The notes under the pieces are model-generated. The model was not told where the DNA came from. It did not search any database and saw only the letters and a program-made list of their open reading frames with translations. From Anthopleura xanthogrammica (Eukaryota; Cnidaria; Anthozoa; Actiniaria; Actiniidae), in NCBI GenBank assembly GCA_964019055.1, contig OZ025209.1:13376981-13440980 (forward strand): a stretch of DNA of 64,000 nt. The letters run 5' to 3'. Of the stretch, positions 21,421 to 32,581 are shown piece by piece. Each line of letters opens with the position of its first letter. Positions within the stretch are counted from its first letter, which is position 1. Both the position numbers and the translations under genes were made by a program.

Positions 21421-24400
21421 CTGGAAGAGAACATCAAGTGAAAAAAAGAAGGTATTTTCCGCCTGGTCTACCACAGGACAGAGCGGTGAGAAAATCGATA
21501 CAGTACTTACCAAAGATGCAGTCTGGACTAAAACATCTTGTTGTCGGCTGAGCACATCTATCATTGTCTTCATCATCATCCAGCTCACCACATCCAGACC
21601 CTTGGATCTTACCGGTACTCGGAAGTAAGTAAGTTCTAAGTCTACCATCCAAAACCTCCCCGACCGCGCTGAACCTGTTGAATGACCGATATTTTGTCAG
21701 TACGTAGCCAGCTGTAATGTGTGAGTGTGTGCTGATCGACCAGCTGACAGTGGACACTAACCCTCACAACCTCTGGGCTGATCAAAGTCAGGGCAAGGCT
21801 AACTCACAGATCGAATTGGAATTAGCGTGTTGGATTTTGCAGGGAGAACCCGGAGAACCGGAGAACCCGGAGAAAAACCCGCCTCGAACGTACGAAGGGA
21901 AAGACTTTTAACAAACTCTACTCACATGTGCTGCAGCAGTGTCCAGAAACCCAAGACCCCAGAGGTAGTCGAATAGAACACCGACTGTTCTTTTTTTATT
22001 TTAGAGTATCTGGGGAGGGGGGGGGGGGGAAGGAAGGGAGCCGAAGGGAGCCGAAGGGGCTGGGACAAGATCCTCGAACCTCGCCTCACCTTTTATCCTG
22101 TGAGTAATATATCACTTTGTCCAACACTTTCAATTTCTCGAACGTCATTTCCTGGAGAAATCCACTGAAATTCCTTTTGCTGGATGAGAGATGAATAGCC
22201 TTGGGGTCTTCAAAAAAATGATGAAAGTAAAAATTACTTCCGGTAATACGAAGCTTGTGATTGGATAAAATAACAATGGTGTTCCTTGCTTCGTTCTTCC
22301 GGTAGTGGATTACCGGAAGGCGCTCTTTGTACCTTCAACATGTTATTCACTTCAGTAGAAGTCTTGACCACAATTCGTGGCATGTAATATAACCATTCCC
22401 AAGAGAGTCAACAGGCAAAGACATGGTGGCCATGTTGGTGGTATTCACAATGGAGAGGACCTCTGGCGCCCAGGGTTATTAGCCTTTTCCATATCGAGCA
22501 AAGGACTGGAACCAAGTTTCTCAAAATTAACTTAATTCAAAAATAACCCTCTTCACAGTAAATACCAAATAAGGATTAGTAAGAATTGAAAGTTTGAACA
22601 AGTTTGTGCAAATTGCAGCAAAATTATGATATTTTGATTTTTTTCTGAAAATACAAAGAATGTATGGTTTGGAAGGAGGTTTTGGAAGGACGCTATATAT
22701 TTCTCTGTATTTTTGGCAGAGTTTTTCTTTCTTTCTGAAACTTGGTCAGTAAGCTTATTTTATGCTACTCTTTCATGTGATGGGGTTATTTTTTCTGGAA
22801 CCGTTATCAAATTAGTTTTTCACACTCGTACCCAGTCCCTTGCTCGATATGGAAAAGGCGAATCTTCTTCAAGGAAAGGGGGAAAATATTCAAAAGAGTT
22901 GATATTCAGTCTTACCTGGTCCCCCACCGAAGTAAGCAATTCGTTCTTTTCCTTTGAGATCAAGTGAGAAGAGACCACCAGGTGTGAGTTCCTCCATAAT
23001 GTACCAACCCCTGTTGATATCGAGGGTCACTTTTCGCTTTCGTCGAGTGATCTCCACATAATGGTATTCACTTACGTTGAGAGTGGCATTAGTGCGCATG
23101 ACAAGGCTCCCTGTCGAGTTGAAAACCGAGCCAGTTTTGTATAAGGGACGGGTCATTATTTATCGCCTGGGGCGGTCTGAGGATTGGGGGGGGGGGGGGG
23201 GTCACATGATTTTGGCAACTGGAGAGAGGATCAGCTTAAAGTTGACAGGGTAATATCAAAGTGGGGATCACTAAATAGCGAAAAATGTGAATAGTCCCCT
23301 TCACAGTTCCTTGTACCATCTTGAAAGGTAGCCGTGCCTATTCATCGAAGCAAGACCAACGGTGAGTTTGCAATGATAGAGACATGCGAATAATTGTCCA
23401 AGTTGTTAAAAACATTTCTATCATTGCAAGATCACCATTGGTCTCGCCTCGCTTTGATACGAATGCAAGGCTACCTTTCAAGATGTCGCAGGGAACTGTG
23501 AAGGGAACTTTTGATTTTTTCACGCTAGTGAGATGCACCCTGATTGGTTAATTTGCTTTAATCAGATCAACTAGTATGAATAGAAGCCATATGACTTGAA
23601 CATACCTCCCCCAAGATTGATGTTCACCTGGATGGTTCCCTCTAACATCTCGACTACCAGATGGTCTGTGGGATTCCCCATGTACAGAATGACGCCGCTA
23701 GGCTGAAGAGGGACAAATCTGAAGGAAAGTCGATTACTTTGCATCGTCCAGTCGTGGTCTGGAGTCAACATTCGATAGGCTATGTATCCAGAACCATTCA
23801 TGTACACCATGGACGACTCTGTATCGTAACAAACAAAGAACACGTCATTAATAGGTTACGTCATTTCGTTGGGGTGTGGAATTTTAACCACCTGAAATGT
23901 AGATGGATGCTTGAGCATATAAAGGCAGTATATTTGGAAACAAGATTCATAAGATTCATTCAGCTGATTGATACTAAGCAATAGAACACTCTTTGGTTGA
24001 TAGCACTTGACGGGCAGTGTTTGCCTGTCATTGTAGGCTGGTAATGAGATTCATGAGATTCATTCAGTTGATTGATACCAAGCAATAGAACACTCTCTGG
24101 TTGATAGCACATGAGGGAAAGTTTTTGATACCAACCAATATAATAGATCCTTTTAGTTGCAATGTTTTCTATTTCAGACCATCTTTATTTAAAAAATACT
24201 TAAGATAGTACGCGCGCTCTCATTGGTCGAAGGCTGTGTTTTCATCAGGCTATGAAGGCACGGAAATGACGTAACAAGCATTTTTTAAGTATTTTTTAAA
24301 AGAAATAAAACATTTTCTCCGATGCCTTCATAGGCTGGTGAAAACCTCGGCTACGCGTTTGGGAGAATGTTTTATTTCTTAAATGTGCAATGTTTCTTTT

Positions 24401-27400
24401 CTCGGAATGGACGTAACTCAATCAAAGACTGTTATTCCCATGGAAGAGGTTTGAAATGGAAAAACACTTGTCGATCCATTAAGAGGGTTTATAGGACGTG
24501 TGTGTAGTTTGAGTGCTGTGTAAGTGCAAAGCTTCATATTTACTTTTAGCTTTGTGGGCTGCTCTTATTGTCTGAGGGCAATAGGGGGGGGGGGGTGGCG
24601 GGGCAAGAAGAAGGAGGGAACTAAGGCTGAGAGGCCGGCTTTTTAATAGAACTTTAAAAGACCATTATGACAATATTAATGAATAAAATCTAACAAGAAC
24701 CCACCCCCCCCCCCCAATCATGAAGTAGTAATATTATAATGTACATATAATGTCTTTATGTCATTGTATATATAGTGTTATATAGTATATATAGTGTTAT
24801 ATAGTATATATAGTGTTATATAGTATATATAGTGTTATATAGTATATATAGTGTTATATAGTATATATAGTGTTATATAGTGTATATATAGTGTTATATA
24901 GTATATATAGTGTTATATAGTATATATAGTGTTATATAGTATATATAGTGTTATATTGTATATATAGTGTTATATAGTATATATAGTGTTATATAGTATA
25001 TATAGTGTTATATAGTATATATAGCGTTATATAGTATATATAGTGTTATATAGTATATATAGTGTTATATAGTATATATAGTGTTATATAGTATATATAG
25101 TGTTATATAGTATATATAGTGTTATATAGTGTATATATAGTGTTATATAGTATATATAGTGTTATATAGTATATATAGTGTTATATAGTGTATATATAGT
25201 GTTATATAGTATATATAGTGTTATATAGTATATATAGTGTTATATAGTGTATATATAGTGTTATATAGTATATATAGTGTTATATAGTATATATAGTGTT
25301 ATATAGTATATATAGTGTTATATAGTATATATAGTGTTATATAGTATATATAGTGTTATATAGTATATATAGTGTTATATAGTATATATAGTGTTATATA
25401 GTATATATAGTGTTATATAGTATATATAGTGTTATATAGTATATATAGTGTTATATAGTATATATAGTGTTATATAGTATATATAGTGTTATATAGTGTA
25501 TATATAGTGTTATATAGTATATATAGTGTTATATAGTATATATAGTGTTATATAGTATATATAGTGTTATATAGTATATATAGTGTTATATAGTGTATAT
25601 ATAGTGTTATATAGTATATATAGTGTTATATAGTATATATAGTGTTATATAGTATATATAGTGTTATATAGTATATATAGTGTTATATAGTATATATAGT
25701 GTTATATAGTATATATAGTGTTATATAGTATATATAGTGTTATATAGTGTATATATAGTGTTATATAGTATATATAGTGTTATATAGTATATATAGTGTT
25801 ATATAGTATATATAGTGTTATATAGTATATATAGTGTTATATAGTATATATAGTGTTATATTGTATATATAGTGTTATATTGTATATATAGTGTTATATA
25901 GTTTTCAATTTAAAATATTGTAGCTATACGTTTCGATTTCTGCATTAACGTTTTAACGATAGATTCTTTATGATTCGATTAATCCATGTTATGTCAGTAT
26001 ACGTTTCTCTGTTTGTTTGCCTCAGCTCCTTCGAATTGTCATTTCCTTAAATCTTTAATTTCTTTTGAATACATAATATCTCCTCCATTCGTTATAAGTT
26101 AACCATCGTTTCTACTTAGGGTATTTCCAGAGTACAACATTCGAATTCTTCCAAGCTTATTCGAACAAAGGATAGGTGAACGATGAATGATGAACAGCTC
26201 AGTGATGCACTATGACAAATAATGAGAAGCTAAAACCATGCACTGCACGGGTTAAAAAAACAATTCTAAGACGGTTGTGATCCATCTATCCCTCTCAGTC
26301 CGTAGTGAACGGTTTTTTTCCTTTTTGCTCAATGAAATTTCAAACTTATGCAATTGCTGGTTAGAGATTATTCCTTAAGAAAATGAAATTACAAAAGACA
26401 TGGCGGCCATGTTAGTTGATATAACAAGAGACTAAAGTGTTTTGTAACATTCAACCAAGATGGCGGCTGTGAAAAACAGTAATTCGTTCCGTTATTAGTT
26501 TTTGGCTTTCTATTCTTTCTTTCTAGCTTATTCTCCCTCAGTTTTTTTCCTCGTTCGTATAACGACCAATAATAAATACGTACACGGCGTTTAGTAAACG
26601 TTTCTTGCCGAAGAACATCAAGAATTAGAAAAATTATAAACATTGTAGAGACAAATTATAAAATTATTAGAAGGGAAATGAAAATCGAAAATTACTGACA
26701 AATATAATAAAATTTCTCCTCAAAGAGAATCGTAAAGTAAAGAAAACGTCATTTGCACTCAGATAAAATTTGTCTAGACAGCTGTAAACTCTTTCGCTCT
26801 TTAAATTTTTTTAAGTTGTATGGAGAGATACCGGGCTGATGGTACGATTGAAGTAAATAGACCATTTCACGGTCGTCGTCGCTCAACCTCAGCCTCGATA
26901 GCGTGTAATTTATTCTTTAGAATTTGACTAAAGCCCGCGCTCGTGCATCTCGAAAATGGTCTATTGTTTGATAATTTGTACATTCCTTAAATTACCGTGA
27001 GCTGTAGTCAAATTCTAAAGAATATATTACACACTATCGAGGCTGAGGTTGAGCGACGACAACCGTGAAATCAGTGGTTTATATTGTCATGGAGTCTTTT
27101 AACAGATAATGTACTTCCCATGGAAAAACCAAGTGAAAATTTTAACCAGTGACTATCTAACCATAAGAAATTATATCAGCAACAAAGTTTCAGCCGAAAT
27201 GAGATTTGAACTTTTTTCGTTCAGATTGTAGGATTGTATATGGCTTACCGTTCGCACAGTAGTCCCCCTCGTACCCAGTCCCCGTACAATCACAGTCAAA
27301 GGTGACGATGTGGTCAATACATATTCCACCATTCTGGCACTTGGGTGCAGATTTCGGATCACTTTTGCACGCGTTGGTACAGTCAGGAACCACATCTTCT

Positions 27401-28457
27401 TTCCTCCTCATTTTGGCTTTGAATGATTTTTGATTGCCTTTATGAAACATCAAGTTACCAATACAACCTTCAAATCTTAAAAAAAAAAAATTACTTCTAA
27501 TTCTATGCAATTGTGATTATTATTCCCGTTATTCCTAGCACAACCTTAATCAGTAAGCATTGGTCACTTATCAATTATTTAAGAAATATATGATTTTGGT
27601 TTGTGATTGTAAATATTAATTCATTCAGAACTGAATAAAATGAATGAAAGGCACAACGTTGTGTTTCCTACTCGAGTACTTCAATATTTCGAGATGAAGT
27701 CGAATTTCATCTCAAGACCATTGAACTGTTGAATTCTTGAAAGACTGGAGTCTTAATTACTTGAAAAGCCTGTTAGCATTTCTTTTTTCTAAAGGAAACG
27801 CTTTATTTCAGACTGAGACAAAAAATCAAAAACGATTACAAATGACTACCAAATTGATATTTAACGATCTTATATAGATATATAATATATAGGAATCCCT
27901 ATTCACCTTGATCGTGGAGCTTCTGTTATAATAGTCACACTTGACCAGTAATCGTAGATAGGCTTCTTGGGCAGGGGAATTCCTCCTAAATAGATCGAGG
28001 CCCATCTTCTCCTGCGCATCTTTGTAAACTCTTCTGAAGTTTTACACGCTATCTTTTCCGATACCGAAGTTTTGTCAACAGATATTGAAACGTATTTGAA
28101 ATCTAGAGTAATGACGATATAATGCCACTTGAAATCCGAGAAATCCCCAGAGATGGTCAGTTCTGATGCTTGCATACAAAATTCTGAGTTAAATCTGAGT
28201 CTGATGTTTCCGTTGATAATAAAAACATCCAAGTAGTCCTGACCTCTGTCGTTTCTTTTGTTGTCGTGGTAGAGTAGAAGAGCTGTTCGTTTGTGCGTTT
28301 GAAAAAGAAAAGACATCATTCCATTGGTAGTGAAGTCCCAGTTCTCGTACTCAGCGAACGGATAGTTATCACGAACCTTAAAGCGAAGCCCGGCGCCAGC
28401 AGCATTAGTTACGGCGAGAAAGCAAAGATGAAAGACACAGAATATAGACAAAAACAT
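20780..28457 (-). CDS. LamG-EGF-LamG single-pass membrane protein, neurexin/CASPR-like, 8 exons
   Basis: Exons 5'->3': 27907-28457, 27249-27475, 23606-23818, 22916-23110, 22090-22207, 21511-21674, 21201-21420, 20780-20912. They join in phase to 606 codons plus TGA. Order: signal peptide [20 protein letters not shown]; LamG 1 (about 21-185); Cys-rich hinge and EGF ([23 protein letters not shown]); LamG 2 over exons 3-5 ([30 protein letters not shown], closing [12 protein letters not shown]); acidic Cys-bearing stalk; Pro/Ser/Thr linker; TM ([20 protein letters not shown]); tail starting [16 protein letters not shown]. The juxtamembrane R-x-GSF pattern resembles the protein 4.1-binding motif of neurexins and CASPRs. 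The C-terminus is GETMA. Likely an adhesion or synaptogenic-type surface protein; assignment to neurexins proper is uncertain, since only one LNS-EGF-LNS unit is present. Confidence 0.85.
22481..22863. mobile_element. MITE with terminal repeats gccttttccatatcgagc
   Basis: Left end agccttttccatatcgagca and right end tgctcgatatggaaaaggc are exact complements; the arms continue with aaggactgg / cccagtccctt. About 380 bp, non-coding, in the LamG intron between exons 4 and 5. Confidence 0.8.
23290..23511. mobile_element. Foldback element family M2, copy 2
   Basis: Arms cccttcacagttccttgt / ggaactgtgaaggg plus internal tgcaatgatagagac / tctatcattgca, the same layout as 8936-9158. In the LamG intron between exons 3 and 4. 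Confidence 0.75.
23945..24122. repeat. About 103-bp tandem duplication
   Basis: The block agattcattcagctgattg... with caatagaacactc and ggttgatagcac occurs twice, near 23951 and 24056, with scattered differences. In the large LamG intron 2. Confidence 0.7.
24187..24380. mobile_element. Compound foldback element
   Basis: Nested complementary segments: aaaaaatacttaa / ttaagtatttttt, tcaggctatgaaggca / tgccttcataggctggt, and aagaaataaaacattttctc / gagaatgttttatttctt. Probably two overlapping hairpin elements. Confidence 0.6.
24766..25904. repeat. 19-bp satellite array, about 58 units
   Basis: Unit tatatagtgttatatagta repeated for about 1.14 kb, with 2-bp-longer variants (extra TG before TATATATAG) at intervals and a few substitutions (gcgtt at 25024, ttgta near 24956 and 25861). 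There are no spacers, so it is not CRISPR. It sits inside the 3.4-kb LamG intron 2. Confidence 0.97.
26863..27071. mobile_element. Foldback element with 70-bp arms
   Basis: Arms atttcacggtcgtcgtcgct...ctcagcctcgatag and ctatcgaggctgagg...gcgacgacaaccgtgaaat, plus internal ttctttagaatttgact / agtcaaattctaaagaa. In LamG intron 2, about 180 bp from exon 2. Confidence 0.8.
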
Positions 28458-28579
28458 GACTCAAAACCCGTGGCGTATTCCCGCAGTGCGATTTGAAGTC
28501 CTCATCAGCAACAGTAGTTAATTGTTTAAGCCGTTCTGCTCAATGAAGTGAATCTTCCTTAATGAGAAGTAAGACTAAA

Positions 28580-28600
28580 TCAGAGACTTATAATGCAGTC
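28580..28600 (-). promoter_or_regulatory. Possible TATA box of the LamG gene
   Basis: Minus-strand GCATTATAAGTC lies about 130 bp upstream of the start codon at 28457. Single-motif evidence only. Confidence 0.25.
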
Positions 28601-28609
28601 CTCAGAGGC

Positions 28610-31600
28610 GGGAATACGTCAGATAATGGCATGCAGCTCTGTTATCTTTCCATTTTACTATGCCATTGGCCTTCATGTCTTGTTACAACCGCCAACTTCG
28701 ATGATATCTCACAAACATACAACCTCTTTACCAAATCATAAGCAGTGATTCCAAGTCGAGTAAATTCACCTGTCCATCCACTTATCCATCCAAGTTTTTT
28801 CCAGCAAACGGCTTATTTACTGTTGCATTAATTGCTCTGTTAGTTTTAATCACGAGCGAGAGTATTTGTAGTGTCCTTCTTCTTCTCCGATGTGAGAGAA
28901 ATTTATAGAATATCGAAATGCTTCGGGCAGTTTTTCTTTTCATTCCCAATTACTGCGTGCCACTTTCGAGACCTATTTTTATACCCATTATTCTCAAAAG
29001 TATGAACACAGCAAATATAGATTTTATTCTATAAAATATCGATAAATGTGCAAGCTTTCTCGTGCAATTTAGCGTAGGTGTTTGAGTATTGTGGTGCTGA
29101 TACTTCCTCGTACTCAAATATCCATTAGAATATCGATGAAAGTTATTGCGTGATCGTGATAGCCCTGTGTTTTAATCCTGGATTGAGTCATCCACCGACC
29201 CACTATTAAAATACTATCATCAAGTGATTTCTAAGTAATCTGAACGTAATAATTTCAAACTTTTAATTAATTTTTCCCAGCAGTTATAGAAGAGATTAAT
29301 TGAAGTTTTGAATACCATCGGATAGGAAATCTTGGGGAGCAAAATAAGTAGATTCACTACAGTTTGGCGGTTCACAGGCTTTTTTCAAGTCACTAATATT
29401 TTATTAAAGATAACCCCGATTTTACAACGCGTTAACGTAAATAAAGTGTAAACCGAGCAAGCAAGCTTTTATCCATTAACTATGATATTTACTCTTCAGA
29501 AATAAGATTAAAATGTACAGCTAAGCACCTTACTAACCTCGCTGGCAGCAATCCCCTTGAAGCGGTGATTTTCAAGTCTTTTTCCTGTAAGTCAGAAAAA
29601 AAATTTCTTGGTGAAATATGTTTTTTTCTTGGTAAAGTGATACAAATTATCTCTACAATCTGTAGGGTTTTTCTTGGTTTAGTGTTTTGAAGTCTTGTGA
29701 ATATTCTAGATTAGTTCATGAGTATTTATGTAGTTTTATAATCTGTAGTAAACAAGGGAGCACATTGCGAGGTCGATGTTTGGGAACGAGTCGACAACGA
29801 AAAACAAAATTACAGAAACGAAAAGCTGATTCTTGCGTTGAGCTCTTTCTACATAAACGTTTACCAAATGATGCATTTTTGGCATATTACTGACAAAAAC
29901 TGTTAAATTTCATTGACTATGTTGAATAATGAGATACTTATCAATTATAGTAAAATTACGATCTTAAAAAAAATCTCCTACACAATTCTATTAAAGGACC
30001 AAAACCTTAAAATAGCAAAAAATTATGAAATCATATCAAACTGATTTGAATGAAAAAGGTTCTTATTTTTTTTAGATATATATATACATTGAACGTGAAA
30101 TATAATATGGAACACGCGTCATTTTCGCGCCCTTTTGCAAAATATCACGTGACAAGTTGTGGTACGTGCGGCCTTTATGTTCTTTCCGTGGAATCTCAAT
30201 GTATCTTGTGTTGCAATCTAAAATGAGGAATATCTATTTTATTATTGATAATAATACCAAAATTTATACTCTTTCACAATACTATAAAACTCGTCGAAGT
30301 GATAAGAAAAAAATTGACATTTTATAATGTTCATTATGCACACAAAAAAAATTAAACGCAAAAGTGTAATTTTTTGCGAGGTAGTTATTTGCTCTAGTCT
30401 TTTCATGACAAATTGTGTTTCGTGAGTCTAGCTTATCACCGCAAAATAGGGTTTTTTGACACACAAAGTTGGCTAAATCGTACATAAATAATCACCAAAG
30501 AAAACAATGATATGCAGTAGATGATAACACCAAATGAAGACCGCTTTGCTGCGTGTTTAGTGAACAAATTTTTATTTGAAGTTTCTTCGCTCTTATTTTT
30601 ACTTCAAACGAAACCTATCCAGAAACTTAGGGTATGGCAATTTGAGTCGTTCACTTGTAAAATCATCCCAGCGTTGGACAAAGTTGGACCGTGTGATATG
30701 ATATCAGATATGGTTAACTTACAACATGGCATAATGGCTGTGGCATAATGCTTTTGCACTGATTACAGAGAGATATATGAGTTGAGTAAACAAAACTCTC
30801 AAAAAATCAAGAGGATTCAGAATTAAGGTTATCACAATCTTGGATCAAGCCAAAGTTAGTTTCTAAAAAGGGCGAAAATTTGAACTTAAGGAAATCCAAA
30901 AAAAAATGTTCATCTAATTTCAAAAATAATTTAAGATCTAAGGACATGTAAGAACTGAAGAAAACGATTTACATTTTTCATTAATTTTCTCAGCCAACAT
31001 TTAATCTAAGGAAACTGATATTAGTATAAATTTCATCTTGCACAGAAAACCCAGCGAAAGCACCGAGGTATTTCTGTCATCGATTAAAGTAGACCTTTTG
31101 GAAGAATTCCCCACTTGAAGAACACCCCAAATTGAAGTTGGGGGGACAACTATACAATAAAATATTAACGAGAAATCATCGTTTGGTCTTCTAAATTAAA
31201 CTTTCACTGGGAATTCCTGCTAAGAGAATTATATATATATATATATAAAGGAATATCAGAAACACTGGATTCGTGGTTCTATTCAGGCTTCGAGTTTTGA
31301 TTCCACAACCGAAGATCATACGGTGTTATGAAAAGAGGTAGCGCTACTTGCAGAAAATTGCTCAGTTAACACGAAGCAAAGTCTACATGTCTCGCATTGT
31401 TTCTTTCAACCCGATAACCTCACTTCGATGTACGCTCATTTAGAACCTCGCCGAAGGTCCTGACAAACGGTTCCAACATTTGACCCAACAAATGTTAATT
31501 GGCTAAATCTTAGGTCAAATGTTGGGACCTTTGGCAGGGCCGTGCGGAGACGCGGGCGTAATTTCGATGAGTCTTATTGCTTTGTCAAGTACTCAGTTAT

Positions 31601-32390
31601 GTAAAACAAATATATCATGCTAAAGGGAATGACACAAGGTCTGAAATGAGAATGGAATGGAAACCAGATTAACAGATTATACGTGATCTTAGTAAGTCAT
31701 TAAGACCTAGTAAGGAAGTAAAAAATAGTTGAATGATCTGAATAGACGATTTTATTTTCCCCTACACCATTACCTTGTCAGTACCAGATGGCTCAGTGGA
31801 GCATGGCCGCCGGAAAAAGAATCATTATGACAGTTGGTAGGCTTAAGTTTCAGCCCATATTTGGCGGAATACCAAGGTCAAGTCCATTTCTTTTTTCCAA
31901 ATTCAAAATTTTGAATACTTTGCTAAATTTCGAGAATAGTCTAATTGTCCGGTGATACTGTAGTAAATGTAGAAAGTACGTGATGTGATGTTTAGAAGTA
32001 TTTGCATAGAAAACTGTTTAAAAAAAATACTAGATGTGTAGTCAAAAACAGGCATTTATACAAAATGCAAACAAACTAGCAAACAAACAGATAAAAAAAC
32101 AAACAAACAAACAAACAAACAAACAAACAAACAAACAAAAAACAAAAAAACAAAAAAACAAAGAGACAAACAAACATACAGAAAGACAAACAAACAACTC
32201 GCAGAAAGAAATATTTTTTTCATGCTTTCATACATACTTTACTGTAGAAAATAAATTATGCAGAAAATCCCAAAGTTTATGCAATATCCATGATGGCTAG
32301 AAAAATTGATGTTCTCGAGTGTAAACAAAGATTTAATTATTACATGCGCTAACTCACTGATATTCAGATTAATTTTTGTTCATAAAAAAA
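28610..32390. other. Intergenic region between the LamG gene and receptor A
   Basis: About 3.8 kb of AT-rich DNA. It holds a (TA)n run (31226-31247), an imperfect hairpin around 31445-31550 (caacatttgaccc / ggtcaaatgttg), an (AAAC)n run and scattered repeat pieces. Short open frames show no recognisable motifs. I see no gene. Confidence 0.5.
32090..32160. repeat. (AAAC)n microsatellite
   Basis: Run of CAAA tetramers followed by A-rich interruptions upstream of receptor A. Confidence 0.9.
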
Positions 32391-32394
32391 GGAA

Positions 32395-32400
32395 TATAAG
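32395..32400 (+). promoter_or_regulatory. Putative TATA box of receptor A
   Basis: GAATATAAGCAGGGG lies about 115 bp before the receptor A start codon. The paralogue has a comparable TATA at a similar distance, which supports both. Confidence 0.4.
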
Positions 32401-32514
32401 CAGGGGAGAATTACTAGTTTTCCCCTGACATAATCAAAGACCATCTGTGCTGGTGTTCACATCAGTCCCTCAGTCCCTCTAGCAATATCACTGACAGTAC
32501 CGATCCTGTTGAAA

Positions 32515-32581
32515 ATGCCGGCTTTTTCTGGCGTTCTCTTTGTGTTTTTTCTTGTTTTATGGCAGGTACACTTAACAAAAG
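32515..32581 (+). other. Receptor A signal-peptide exon
   Basis: MPAFSGVLFVFFLVLWQVHL, a hydrophobic leader ending at a phase-1 donor (AAAG|GTAAGT). It parallels the first exon of receptor B (GVVMVVVFLALWQC). Confidence 0.8.

Noticed and set aside
24766..25904. CRISPR-like regular array
   Set aside because: Units are directly contiguous with no unique spacers; it is a satellite in a eukaryotic intron.
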